Counted from the stretch's first letter, positions 47,281 through 55,763 are shown. The stretch: DNA of 64,000 nucleotides from Vibrio spartinae (GCF_024347135.1 NZ_AP024907.1:2471001-2535000); one strand, 5' to 3'. Program-made: numbers and translations. The notes: generated from the sequence alone by a model not told the origin.

Positions 47281-49119
47281 ATGAGAAAACAGCAAGTTTT
47301 CAAGAACCGTTGTAAGAAACAAACCCTAAGTATTGGGATCAGTCTGGCTTTAGCCGCTTTATCCGGTTCTGCATATGCAGGATGTACCTATGAAGTTCAG
47401 AGTGATTGGGGCTCCGGTTTCGTGGCAAGCGTGACGGTAAAAAATGATACTTCCAGCGTTGTATCAGCGTGGAATGTCGGCTGGGAGTACGCTCAAGGTG
47501 CCAAAATAACCAATAGTTGGAATACTGTCCTGTCTGGTGACAACCCATATATGGCAAAAAATACAGCCTCAAACGGTAATTTACAACCCGGCTCTAGCAC
47601 CTCATTCGGCTTTCAAGGCACAGGTACTGCTGAAGTCCCAACGCTGACCGGTTCACTATGTGGTGATGGTGGTGACCCCGGCGACCCCGGTGACCCCGGC
47701 GACCCCGGCGACCCCGGCGACGGTGGCGATGGCAACCAAGTGGTCTTCCGCGTCAATGAAAATGGCCACATCACCAAAGATGATGTCGTCAAACCAGTTC
47801 ATTGCGGCTCATGGTTTGGTTTAGAAGGTCGTCATGAACAACCGAATGATTCCGTCAACCCAAGTGGCGCGCCTATGGAACTTTACATGGGTAACACATT
47901 CTGGGCAAACAACAGTCAGGGAACCGGCCGGACGATCCAACAAACTATTGATGAAATCAAAGCAAAAGGGATCAACCTGATTCGTCTGCCGATTGCCCCA
48001 CAAACACTGGATCCGGACGACCCTCAAGGTCAGCCTCGTGTCTTTAAAAACCATCCATCGGTACGCGCCACCAGCGCTCGTCAGGCACTTGAAGACTTCA
48101 TCAAACTTGCTGACAAAAATGATCTCGATATCCTACTTGATATTCACTCATGCTCGAATTATCTCGGCTGGCGTGCCGGACGTTTGGATGCAACCCCCCC
48201 TTACGCAGATGCCAATCGTGATAACTACATCTACAAACGTGAAGACTACTCCTGTGGTACTGATGTAGGCCCCGGTGTCACGGTTCAGGAATACAATGAA
48301 CAGAAATGGCTGGAAGACCTCCGTCAACTGGCGCGTTTCGCAGACGAGCTGAAAGTAAACAACATTCTCGGTATCGATATCTTCAACGAACCATGGGATT
48401 ACACTTGGACAGATTGGAAAACATTGGCTGAGCACGCATATGAGGCCATCAACGAAGAAAACAAAAATGTGTTGATCTGGGTTGAAGGGATCAGTGGTGG
48501 CACATCAGACGGCACACCAAGCCCTCATGGTGATGAAGCAACCAATCCAAACTGGGGTGAAAACTTCTTCTCGATGGCGACAAGCCCACTAGACATTCCC
48601 AAAGATCGTTTAGTGCTGTCACCACATACTTACGGACCTTCCGTATCTGTACAGAAACAGTTTATGGATCCTGCACAACCAGAATGTGCTGGTTTGTCTG
48701 AAGAAGAAGCAGCCAAAGCCAAATGTAACATTGTGATTAACCCTGAACTGCTCAGAGAAGGCTGGGAAGAACACTTCGGTTATCTCAAAGATGAAGGCTA
48801 TGCAATTGTAATCGGTGAGTTCGGTGGTCACTATGACTGGCCAGAGTCTGGCGCAATTCGTATCCAAGACTTGTGGGGTTACCTCCCTCGTTCTGATTAC
48901 GATAAAAAATGGCAAAATGCGTTGGTTGACTACATGTCAGACAAAAACATCGAAGGCTGTTACTGGAGTATCAACCCAGAATCAGACGACACCGGTGGTT
49001 TGTATTCACATGCCTATGATGCACGGACCAATACGTCCGGTTGGGGTGAATGGACAGGCTTTGCCACTGAGAAATGGGAAATGTTAGAACGGTTGTGGGA
49101 TTCAAACACCGTCAAGTAA
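47281..49119 (+). CDS. Secreted cellulase-like GH5 enzyme with CBM2
   Basis: 612-residue secreted enzyme. Signal peptide to about Ala33. A CBM2-type cellulose-binding domain covers about 34-127 with Cys35/Cys127 and exposed Trp43, Trp64 and Trp80. A Gly-Asp-Pro repeat linker (128-152) leads to a GH5 catalytic domain to the end. The acid/base is Glu370 in IFNEPW and the nucleophile Glu513 in IGEFGG. Likely an endo-beta-1,4-glucanase; mannanase or xyloglucanase activity cannot be excluded. The next gene is a second secreted glycosidase, suggesting joint plant- or algal-wall breakdown. Confidence 0.92.
   Translation: MRKQQVFKNRCKKQTLSIGISLALAALSGSAYAGCTYEVQSDWGSGFVASVTVKNDTSSVVSAWNVGWEYAQGAKITNSWNTVLSGDNPYMAKNTASNGNLQPGSSTSFGFQGTGTAEVPTLTGSLCGDGGDPGDPGDPGDPGDPGDGGDGNQVVFRVNENGHITKDDVVKPVHCGSWFGLEGRHEQPNDSVNPSGAPMELYMGNTFWANNSQGTGRTIQQTIDEIKAKGINLIRLPIAPQTLDPDDPQGQPRVFKNHPSVRATSARQALEDFIKLADKNDLDILLDIHSCSNYLGWRAGRLDATPPYADANRDNYIYKREDYSCGTDVGPGVTVQEYNEQKWLEDLRQLARFADELKVNNILGIDIFNEPWDYTWTDWKTLAEHAYEAINEENKNVLIWVEGISGGTSDGTPSPHGDEATNPNWGENFFSMATSPLDIPKDRLVLSPHTYGPSVSVQKQFMDPAQPECAGLSEEEAAKAKCNIVINPELLREGWEEHFGYLKDEGYAIVIGEFGGHYDWPESGAIRIQDLWGYLPRSDYDKKWQNALVDYMSDKNIEGCYWSINPESDDTGGLYSHAYDARTNTSGWGEWTGFATEKWEMLERLWDSNTVK
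47672..47728 (+). repeat. Tandem 9-bp repeats encoding the Gly-Asp-Pro linker
   Basis: About six near-identical units of GGCGACCCC (some with T for C) in the GH5 gene. They encode the flexible linker between the CBM2 and catalytic domains. The copy number could change by slippage without loss of frame. Confidence 0.85.
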
Positions 49120-49160
49120 CAGTTGAGAATTGACCTCTCATGATCGTGAAAGGAGTTTCG

Positions 49161-50564
49161 ATGAGAACACTCTACATTATATTTCTTGCGGGCGTCACGC
49201 TCGCAGGAACTGTACAAGCAAGTGTCAAAAATGGTGTTTATACAATTCAGTCAAAGGTCAGTGGTAAGTTAGTCGAAGTCGCGAGTGCTGACAAAAGTAA
49301 TGGCGCCAACATTAGTCAATGGCCGGATAACGGCCATAACACACAGCGTTGGCTCATTACACAGCGCGATGACGGTTACTACTCCATCATTAATCTTAAC
49401 AGTGCTAAAGCAATGGAAGTCTATAACGCTGGTAAGACGAATGGTGACAATGTCTCGCAATGGCAGTATTGGGGTGGTGATACCCAAAAATGGGACATTC
49501 GGGATCTGAATAACAACTACCATGTGCTGGTGAATAAAAACAGCGGTAAAGCGCTGGATTTATGGGACTGGGACACATCTGACGGTGCCAATCTTGATCA
49601 GTGGGAGGTCAATAACCTTGATGTTCAGCAATTTCGTTTAAGTTTAGTGAAAGCCTCTGGAGGCAAGCCGGTAGATACCTCATCCACCAATGGCAGAACC
49701 AATCATTGGCCACTCAGCGGTAACTTAGGCACACACGATCCAACGATCGCCTATGAAAACGGAACTTGGTGGGAATTTCAAACCGGCAAAGGTATCTATG
49801 GCAAAGTCAGTTATAACGGCTTGGACTGGAACCCGCGGCCATCTGTGTTCCCCAATGGCTTACGTTGGTGGTACACCTATGTGCCCGGTTTGGAAAATGA
49901 TGACGTATGGGCACCGGATGTAAAATACTATAACGGTCGGGTATGGCTTTACTATGCTGTTTCAACATTTGGTTCCCGCGTGTCGGCTATTGGCTTGGCT
50001 TCGGCCTCAAGTTTAGCCGCCGGAGACTGGCAAGATCACGGTATGGTGATTCATACCACTGCTGCCAATAACTACAATGCCATTGATCCTGACTTAGTGA
50101 TTGATAAAGCCGGCGATCCGTGGCTGACGTTTGGTTCTTTTGGCTCAGGTATCAAACTGGTCCGTCTCGACCCAATCACCATGAAACCAATTGGTGATCT
50201 GTTGAGTCTCGCAAGTCGTTCCGGTGGGATTGAAGCCCCGAGTATTGTGTATCGTCGCGGTTACTATTATCTGTTTGTATCCACAGGTCTCTGTTGTCGT
50301 GGCGTCGACAGTACCTACCAGATCCGTTATGGCCGGGCGACCGATATTACCGGTCCGTATCTGGATAAAAGTGGTAAAGACATGATGAATGGTGGCGGGA
50401 CTTTACTCGATAAAGGCAGCAACAGATGGATTGGCCCCGGTGGTCAGGACATTGCCAACACCGATGTCATCGTCCGTCATGGCTATGATGCGACTGATGG
50501 CGGTAATAGTAAGTTGCTGATCAGCACTCTCAACTGGGATAGCAACGGCTGGCCGAGATATTAA
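49161..50564 (+). CDS. Secreted GH43 glycosidase with ricin-type lectin domain
   Basis: 467-residue secreted enzyme. Signal peptide to about Ala20. A ricin-B lectin (CBM13) domain at about 22-165 has QxW repeats such as QRW and QKW. The GH43 five-bladed catalytic domain follows: base Asp193 in THDPTIAYE, Asp309 in AIDPDLV, acid Glu358 in GGIEAPSIV. The best guess is an endo-arabinanase or arabinofuranosidase. The ATG with an AAAGGAG site is used; an ATG seven codons earlier is possible. It follows the GH5 gene by 41 bases and is probably co-transcribed. Confidence 0.9.
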   Translation: MRTLYIIFLAGVTLAGTVQASVKNGVYTIQSKVSGKLVEVASADKSNGANISQWPDNGHNTQRWLITQRDDGYYSIINLNSAKAMEVYNAGKTNGDNVSQWQYWGGDTQKWDIRDLNNNYHVLVNKNSGKALDLWDWDTSDGANLDQWEVNNLDVQQFRLSLVKASGGKPVDTSSTNGRTNHWPLSGNLGTHDPTIAYENGTWWEFQTGKGIYGKVSYNGLDWNPRPSVFPNGLRWWYTYVPGLENDDVWAPDVKYYNGRVWLYYAVSTFGSRVSAIGLASASSLAAGDWQDHGMVIHTTAANNYNAIDPDLVIDKAGDPWLTFGSFGSGIKLVRLDPITMKPIGDLLSLASRSGGIEAPSIVYRRGYYYLFVSTGLCCRGVDSTYQIRYGRATDITGPYLDKSGKDMMNGGGTLLDKGSNRWIGPGGQDIANTDVIVRHGYDATDGGNSKLLISTLNWDSNGWPRY

Positions 50565-50584
50565 GTTAAGCCAGTGTTCACTCA

Positions 50585-50622
50585 ATATGGGCCACTTTCA
50601 CGAGTGGCCCATTCATTTTTAA
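50585..50622 (+). terminator. Terminator after the GH43 gene
   Basis: Perfect 10-bp stem ATGGGCCACT / AGTGGCCCAT with a 6-base loop at 50587-50612, followed by TCATTTTT. Confidence 0.85.
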
Positions 50623-50705
50623 CGTTTTCACCCCTGCCTCATCCTCTCCTGTCTCGAAACGATAAACAGATGAAAACATCTTGTTTCATAAATGACGCAT
50701 TATGT

Positions 50706-50736
50706 TTGCAAAATACAAATTGTTTTTATTTTGCAA
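50706..50736. promoter_or_regulatory. Probable LuxO binding sites upstream of qrr
   Basis: TTGCAAAATACAA at 50706-50718 matches the LuxO site consensus TTGCAWWWTGCAA at 12 of 13 positions. A weaker second copy, ending TTTTGCAA, lies at 50724-50736. They stand about 85-115 bases before the sigma-54 promoter, as expected for an enhancer-binding protein. Confidence 0.65.
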
Positions 50737-50797
50737 ATATAATATGAGTACAACTGTATTGAATACTGGTTGCTATTTATTCAAATGAATAAAAATC

Positions 50798-50820
50798 AAA
50801 TAGTTAAAAATAATTTAAAG
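50798..50820 (+). repeat. 23-base repeat, copy 2 (before the qrr promoter)
   Basis: Exact 23-base match to 47249-47271, directly abutting the -24 element of the qrr sigma-54 promoter. Confidence 0.7.
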
Positions 50821-50837
50821 TTGGCACGCATAGTGCA
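50821..50837 (+). promoter_or_regulatory. Sigma-54 promoter of qrr
   Basis: TTGGCACGCATAGTGCA has the -24 GG (50823-50824) and -12 GC (50835-50836) with the correct 10-base spacing. Transcription should start near 50847. Confidence 0.88.
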
Positions 50838-50846
50838 GTAGTTATA

Positions 50847-50948
50847 GTGACCCTTATTAAGCCGAGGGTCACCTAGCCAACTGACGTTGTTAGTGAACCA
50901 AATTGTTCATATCGATAGCCGATCACACCTTTGTGATTGGCTTTTTTT
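50847..50948 (+). ncRNA. qrr: Qrr quorum-regulatory small RNA
   Basis: About 102-base RNA. A 5' hairpin GTGACCC/GGGTCAC leads into the Qrr core. The core, which begins ACCTAGCCAACTGACG and continues to GTTAGTGAA, is present at about 50870-50896. The RNA ends in a strong hairpin (AGCC-ATCAC / GTGAT-GGCT) with a seven-T run. The sigma-54 promoter and upstream LuxO-like sites complete the locus. With Hfq, Qrr RNAs repress the LuxR/HapR master regulator mRNA at low cell density. Which Qrr copy this is cannot be told from the window. Confidence 0.93.
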
Positions 50949-51074
50949 ATGGATGTTTGATTCATCTTTCATGGACGGTAGGTCACGATGAAAATATCAT
51001 GGTCAAAACTTCACCACTCCGATATGCTTATCTCGTTCTTTTCAAATGACGCTTGCTTAGCACAAGGATTGTCT

Positions 51075-51689
51075 ATGCCAATTGAATTTCTTCTGACGTC
51101 ACTGATTGTTGTTCTGCTCCCCGGTACGGGGGTGTTGTATACCGTATCGATAGGTCTGACTCGCGGAGCCAAAGCAAGTCTCTATGCAGCGCTCGGCTGT
51201 ACCGCTGGTATTATTCCGCATTTGGTAGCCAGCGTCTTCGGGCTGGCGGCCATTTTACATACCAGTGCGGTCCTTTTTCAGCTATTAAAATATGTCGGCG
51301 TGATCTATCTGGCTTATCTGGCTTGGGGCATGTGGAAAGACGCCGGCGCACTGACCCTACAAAATGAAAACACATCTCAAACGGGTTACCTTGCTATTGC
51401 GTCCAAAGCCGTATTGATTAATTTACTCAACCCGAAACTGTCGATCTTTTTTCTCGCTTTCTTACCTCAGTTTGTCCCTGCACAACAGACGGCTCCGATA
51501 CTGCACATGTTGCTCTTGAGTTTGGTGTTCATGCTGATGACCTTCATCGTGTTTGTTATCTACGGCATGTTGGCCGATAAAATTCGCCATGCCATCATCC
51601 AGTCTCCCAAAATTGTCCGGCGAATCCAGAAAAGCTTTGCCGGACTGTTTGTGTTAATGGGGATAAAACTGGCAGCAATGGAACGTTAA
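51075..51689 (+). CDS. LysE/RhtB-family amino-acid exporter
   Basis: 204-residue inner-membrane exporter with about six helices. It has the family motif LLPGTGVLYTVSIGLTRGAKASLYAALGC at the N-terminus and NLLNPKLSIFFLAFLPQFV in the middle. The start at MPIEFLLTS with an AAGGA site is used; the open frame begins 29 codons earlier, in the region just after the qrr terminator. Substrate unknown; homoserine, threonine or other amino acids are usual. Confidence 0.9.
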   Translation: MPIEFLLTSLIVVLLPGTGVLYTVSIGLTRGAKASLYAALGCTAGIIPHLVASVFGLAAILHTSAVLFQLLKYVGVIYLAYLAWGMWKDAGALTLQNENTSQTGYLAIASKAVLINLLNPKLSIFFLAFLPQFVPAQQTAPILHMLLLSLVFMLMTFIVFVIYGMLADKIRHAIIQSPKIVRRIQKSFAGLFVLMGIKLAAMER

Positions 51690-52270
51690 TCATTCAGCGA
51701 GGAAGGTGACCTATCATCGAACGTTACGTTTCCTCTCTTCCTGAGCCGGAAGCTAGGCAAATAAAACTTTTGTGCAGGTGTTTGGGACGCAATCACATTC
51801 ATTGATTTGATTAGCATTTTCGAATGCGCCCCAGTTCCTTTTGATGGATGCAAAAGGAACCAAAAGCATCTTTTTTGGGTTCAGTACGCGTTATCAGGGT
51901 CGGATTGATTCGCATCCTGCTCAAGATTTTTTGTTAGGGGATAATTGAAAAATCGTCCATGATTTTTCACCCTGAGTTCAGTGACCAAATTGACTGTTTA
52001 AGCATGTTTCACCCAATCCAAATCAACCACTCAACCAAGAAAACCATTCATGGAAGAATGGTTAGGCTTTTCCGGGCAGGACGCCCGTAAAAGCTGGTTC
52101 TGACCGACGCGTGACCAAGCCAAACAAAAAAGATTTTCTGGTTACTCTTGCATCTCGGCAAGAGTAACTGGAGCTCAGAAGCCTCTGAAACCGAAAAACG
52201 TAATTGTGCGTCAAATTCCAGAGCCAAAGGCTGGAATAAAATAGCAATGGCTTCCCTCAGGCAGAATAAA
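51690..52270. other. Gene-poor stretch, possible dispersed repeat
   Basis: About 580 bases with no accepted gene. The part from about 51,818 to 52,270 has short open frames on both strands (for example 52048-52278 minus) without ribosome-binding sites. From memory it looks like an intergenic block recurring in other gamma-proteobacterial genomes. It may be the debris of past insertions. Confidence 0.35.
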
Positions 52271-52462
52271 TCAATCAATCCGCATCAAACAAACCCGTTC
52301 CACCACCGTTTTAAACTCTGGCTCGATTTGCGCGCACAATTTACTCAGCTTTTCGATATTGTGGGATTTGGGTAAGTAATTCGTACAGACAAGTAGCACG
52401 CAAGCGAAAAACTTTTCTGCCGATTGATGAAGTTCAAAAGCTGCTTGCTGAATGCGCTTCAC
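52271..52462 (-). pseudogene. Remnant of an MNT-HEPN fusion protein
   Basis: A 63-codon fragment starting at GTG and containing KRIQQAAFELHQSAEKFF, LLVCTNYLPKSHNIEKL and LCAQIEPEF. These are typical of the HEPN part of nucleotidyltransferase-HEPN proteins, which belong to toxin-antitoxin-type systems. The nucleotidyltransferase half is missing and the frame ends early, after about 60 HEPN residues. It should be non-functional. It marks this stretch as an accessory region with a decayed defence-type gene. Confidence 0.65.
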
Positions 52463-52547
52463 TAACTAAGCTACGAAGTTTTACTGTTTCCATAATCTGA
52501 ATACTAGATTTTTTTGTCCTGAGTAAATGTACGTTTTGTCATATTGT

Positions 52548-52570
52548 CACCTGTTAACTTATGAGGTGAT
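52548..52570. repeat. Inverted repeat upstream of the HEPN remnant
   Basis: TCACCT and AGGTGA flank a GTTAAC core. On the minus strand the right position for a ribosome-binding site (AGGTGA) precedes an ATG opening only 12 codons. It could be an old operator. Confidence 0.35.
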
Positions 52571-52662
52571 GATCACAAACTGAAAATATTGAGGATAAGT
52601 GCAAGGAAACAAACATATATATGCATTAGGGTAAATATAGAATATATCCATGGAGTGGAATA

Positions 52663-53718
52663 ATGGTCGATATCTATCAAGAAGGAACCGAAGAGTTACT
52701 TAAACGAAAAACACCTACATATCGTCAAGCATACAGTGATCGTACTGCTTGGTTAATGTCATGCATGTCGGAACTCGCTTATAAACGTTTTAATGAGTTT
52801 ATTCCTGGAGTCAACCTCCAAAAATTTGTGGAAGAGGAGCTATCAAAACTAGTTTCGGATCATTCTTCGAGCAAAACCGCTAAATTTATATCTATGGTGC
52901 AAGATTTGACGTATGACCATCAAGAGGAACTCAAAGAGCTTAATCAAGATTTAACGTACCTTAATGCAAAGCTGATCAAGACATTTGATAAGAATGGGAC
53001 ACAGGCAATTTTGGTTCAAACTGATCAATTTTATGTGCTGTCCTTTCGAGGAACGGAAGCGACGAGTATCCGAGATATAAAGTCAGACGCAAATGCCGTA
53101 TTAACTAAATGTAATACAAAGGGTTTTGTTCACTCTGGTTTCAAGAAGGCGTATGAACAAATTGAGAGTGAAATCGTACTTGAATTGAAAAAGCTTGAAG
53201 AAGAAGGAAAACCTATATTAATCACAGGACACAGCTTAGGTGGTGCAATTGCCACAATCGCAGCTAAAAAATTGAAATTCAAAAGTGGTATTGCGGCATG
53301 CTATACATTTGGTTCTCCGCGAGTTGGCGATCATGAATGGATTTCAGAAATCAAAACGCCATTACATCGAGTGGTTAATGCTGCCGATTGTGTCACGATG
53401 CTACCGCCAAACGGTGTAGCGATTGGAGCACTTTCTATGCTTATCGCTTGGGTACCCAATATAGGCCCGAGAGTGAGTGAATGGTTGTCCTCTAAATTTG
53501 GGCGATACATACATGCAGGCAGCATGCGTTTCTTGTCAAACTGCAAGAGTGAACCATACGACGATGTACAACTACTTTATCATGTGTCACTCATTTATCG
53601 TTTGAAAGCTTTATGGTTCAAAGGCCGAGCTCCAAATTGCCTACTAAAAGACCACTCAATCAGCGTATATCGAAAAAAACTTAAGGTAGTTGCCGAGAAA
53701 CGTCAGTCCATTAATTAA
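52663..53718 (+). CDS. Class 3 lipase-like alpha/beta hydrolase
   Basis: 351-residue hydrolase without a signal peptide. The nucleophile Ser191 is in ITGHSLGGAIA, the acid Asp242 in NAADCVTMLPP, and the His is probably His331 in KDHSISVYRKK. An oxyanion segment FRGTEA lies at about 129-134. The N-terminal 110 residues are helical and specific to this protein. Class 3 lipases act on triacylglycerols or phospholipids. It is first of three tightly spaced genes with a lipoprotein and a small protein, in an AT-rich island. The GGAG site eight bases before the ATG fixes the start. Confidence 0.85.
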   Translation: MVDIYQEGTEELLKRKTPTYRQAYSDRTAWLMSCMSELAYKRFNEFIPGVNLQKFVEEELSKLVSDHSSSKTAKFISMVQDLTYDHQEELKELNQDLTYLNAKLIKTFDKNGTQAILVQTDQFYVLSFRGTEATSIRDIKSDANAVLTKCNTKGFVHSGFKKAYEQIESEIVLELKKLEEEGKPILITGHSLGGAIATIAAKKLKFKSGIAACYTFGSPRVGDHEWISEIKTPLHRVVNAADCVTMLPPNGVAIGALSMLIAWVPNIGPRVSEWLSSKFGRYIHAGSMRFLSNCKSEPYDDVQLLYHVSLIYRLKALWFKGRAPNCLLKDHSISVYRKKLKVVAEKRQSIN

Positions 53719-53769
53719 GAAAGCAATTTCTCACATTATCCTACGTCTTCCTATCAAAGGTTACGTATC

Positions 53770-54423
53770 ATGAAAAAACTATTAGTCATATTGCTTGCTC
53801 TCGTGTCATTAACTGGTTGCTCGACAAAGTTACCCACAGAGATTGTGACTCTATCTAGCGGTATGGCACAGCAACTATTGAGCTCACAAAGATCGCATAT
53901 CACTTTAATTCAATCATACTTCCAAGTGATTAGGCAGCAACGCGAGGATTGGATCCAAACAGTGTGGCTCCAAGCCTACCTGAAAACCTTTATCAAAACT
54001 GGAAAGCTTGAAGAAACGGTTCGAGGAGAAGTGATATGGGATCATCTCAACAAGAAATTTACTGCACCCAAAGCACCTTATCAGGATGTTCAAAAGTTTG
54101 ATACTTTGATGGTTTGGACAGGGCAAGTTCAAAAGCAGCTAGCAAAAAAAAGAAGGGAATTGGTTACCCCTCTTAATAATCAAGAACAAGAGTTAATAGC
54201 GAAAGTCAATGCTACTTACGCTCAGTTGCTTGCAAATAATGCGACTATTACGGCTCACCTAGTGAGCATTAAAGATGTAGAAGATGTTCAAACACACTTA
54301 TTGAACAAAGCTGGATTAGATGGATTAAACGACGATATAACTAAAACATTTAGTAAAATATCAGAAGAATCAAGTAAATTTAATCAGCAGCTGAGCGAAG
54401 CAGATAGTAAGTTAGGAGACTAA
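53770..54423 (+). CDS. Coiled-coil lipoprotein next to the lipase gene
   Basis: 217-residue lipoprotein. The signal peptide ends in the lipobox LTGC with Cys at residue 17, followed by Ser-Thr. The mature part is almost wholly helical with heptad-like stretches (about 110-215) and no recognised domain. It lies 51 bases after the lipase gene and one base before the next gene. It may anchor or neutralise the hydrolase at the envelope, but this is only suggested by context. Confidence 0.75.
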   Translation: MKKLLVILLALVSLTGCSTKLPTEIVTLSSGMAQQLLSSQRSHITLIQSYFQVIRQQREDWIQTVWLQAYLKTFIKTGKLEETVRGEVIWDHLNKKFTAPKAPYQDVQKFDTLMVWTGQVQKQLAKKRRELVTPLNNQEQELIAKVNATYAQLLANNATITAHLVSIKDVEDVQTHLLNKAGLDGLNDDITKTFSKISEESSKFNQQLSEADSKLGD

Positions 54424-54424
54424 T

Positions 54425-54700
54425 ATGGATGAGTTGGGAAACCAAGCCGCAAAACAAGCAAATTTATCATTATCGAGAGAGCAAGAAGCTTTATTAGTAA
54501 AAACAAGTGTTGACCTAGATGCACTAGCTCCCTTAGTTTATGATAAAGAAGAATTGGTAGCGCTTAGAAACGCAATTAAAGAATCGACAGAGCGTAATGA
54601 GAACTGTGCGCAGTTAGTCGCGAGGCTACAGAATACAGCACAAATTAGTAACGAAATTATTGGTAAAGTCGTCAATGTAATCAAAGGAACAGTAGTGTAG
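54425..54700 (+). CDS. Small helical protein, third gene of the lipase operon
   Basis: 91-residue cytoplasmic protein, helical, acidic in the first half, with no recognised domain. It begins one base after the lipoprotein stop, so it is translated with it. No membrane helix is clear, though the C-terminus (IIGKVVNVIKGTVV) is hydrophobic. Function unknown. Confidence 0.65.
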   Translation: MDELGNQAAKQANLSLSREQEALLVKTSVDLDALAPLVYDKEELVALRNAIKESTERNENCAQLVARLQNTAQISNEIIGKVVNVIKGTVV

Positions 54701-54737
54701 TTATTTAGATTCGAGCAAGTGATATATCCACTTCCCC

Positions 54738-54853
54738 GAGACTGTCCTGATTTCTGTGTAATTGTCTAAACTTAAGCCTTAAAAGGCTAAGGACAGACAA
54801 CATGGATAAGAAAGCACTAGACATGTTTGCTCGTAAACTTATCAGACTCTGAT
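54738..54853 (+). mobile_element. IS256-like insertion-sequence end, truncated
   Basis: A terminal-repeat-like start (GAGACTGTCCTGATTTCTGT) precedes a short frame at 54802-54852, MDKKALDMFARKLIRL, which resembles the N-terminus of IS256-family transposases. The frame stops after 16 residues and the rest of the element is absent. It abuts the end of the oxygenase gene. Confidence 0.5.
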
Positions 54854-54857
54854 TTCA

Positions 54858-55763
54858 TTAATAAGCAGTGACGTGATATGGATTATCAGAAAATAAAGAA
54901 GTCACTCGATCTAATGAATCCACGCCAAACAAGCGCAGTAAAAAGCGATCATAGCCATCATACTTGGGCGTAAATCCTGTTCTGGCATGAGCAATTTTCT
55001 GGTTACGGAATATGAGTATGTCGCCACTTTCTAGATTAATTTTCGTTTGACCTTCAATTAATTTGTTATGTAAACGTTGGAAGGCATCATTGGCTTGTTG
55101 ATCTAAAGGATGAGTAAATGCAGCATCAAAACGAGAATATATGCCTTTCGGAGTAACATTTACAATGGGCACAATGACATGTCCCTTTTGAGAAAATGAA
55201 TCTGGGTAGTTTATTTTGAAACGCTTCATGGTTAGCGTATGCTGATCTTGTGTGGACAATTTCGTAAAAGCACTTGGAATATCTGAAATAATCGTCGGTA
55301 TTTTCTCATTATTTCTGACACAAAAAAGAGCCAGATAATCAGGCACACAACTATGGCCTTTTTTTACAGTTTCATTTTTTAGTGACATATGATTATTATC
55401 TACATGAAATCCAAGATTTTCTTTTGATCCTAGAGAACTTTTTGTATTTTCGAAACCAGGGATAGGTGTCACATGACGAAATAGTTTTCCATTGTTCTCT
55501 CCCTCATAAGTGACAGGGTGAATGTTAAGATGGTTAAACATTGAAGCCATAAAACTATATTGTAGCCCAAGATCTAATTCTCTATTTTTTGCATAAACAT
55601 CAGAATCAATATTGAATCCCATATTTTTTAAAAAAAGATAATCACGTTGTCCATGGATAAACTGATTTTTCAGGACTTGAGATTCAGCAGATAGAAATGG
55701 GTTAAATATGAGATTTATATTATCTAATACATTTTCTGAACTAATATTTATTGATGTACCCAT
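54858..55763 (-). CDS. Fe(II)/2-oxoglutarate oxygenase, clavaminate synthase-like
   Basis: 301-residue enzyme of the TauD/clavaminate synthase group. The iron triad appears as His120 and Asp122 in GFHVDNNHM, and His259 in QKIAHARTGF. The 2-oxoglutarate Arg is Arg273 or Arg277 in RFLLRLFG. The closest style is AsnO/VioC enzymes, which hydroxylate free L-Asn or L-Arg, so a free amino acid is a likely substrate. It is a single gene between an IS remnant and a broken amino-acid exporter. Confidence 0.8.
   Translation of the reverse strand: MGTSINISSENVLDNINLIFNPFLSAESQVLKNQFIHGQRDYLFLKNMGFNIDSDVYAKNRELDLGLQYSFMASMFNHLNIHPVTYEGENNGKLFRHVTPIPGFENTKSSLGSKENLGFHVDNNHMSLKNETVKKGHSCVPDYLALFCVRNNEKIPTIISDIPSAFTKLSTQDQHTLTMKRFKINYPDSFSQKGHVIVPIVNVTPKGIYSRFDAAFTHPLDQQANDAFQRLHNKLIEGQTKINLESGDILIFRNQKIAHARTGFTPKYDGYDRFLLRLFGVDSLDRVTSLFSDNPYHVTAY

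Noticed and set aside
52048..52278. 76-codon open frame on the minus strand
   Set aside because: No ribosome-binding site; overlapping alternative frames suggest a non-coding repeat block.
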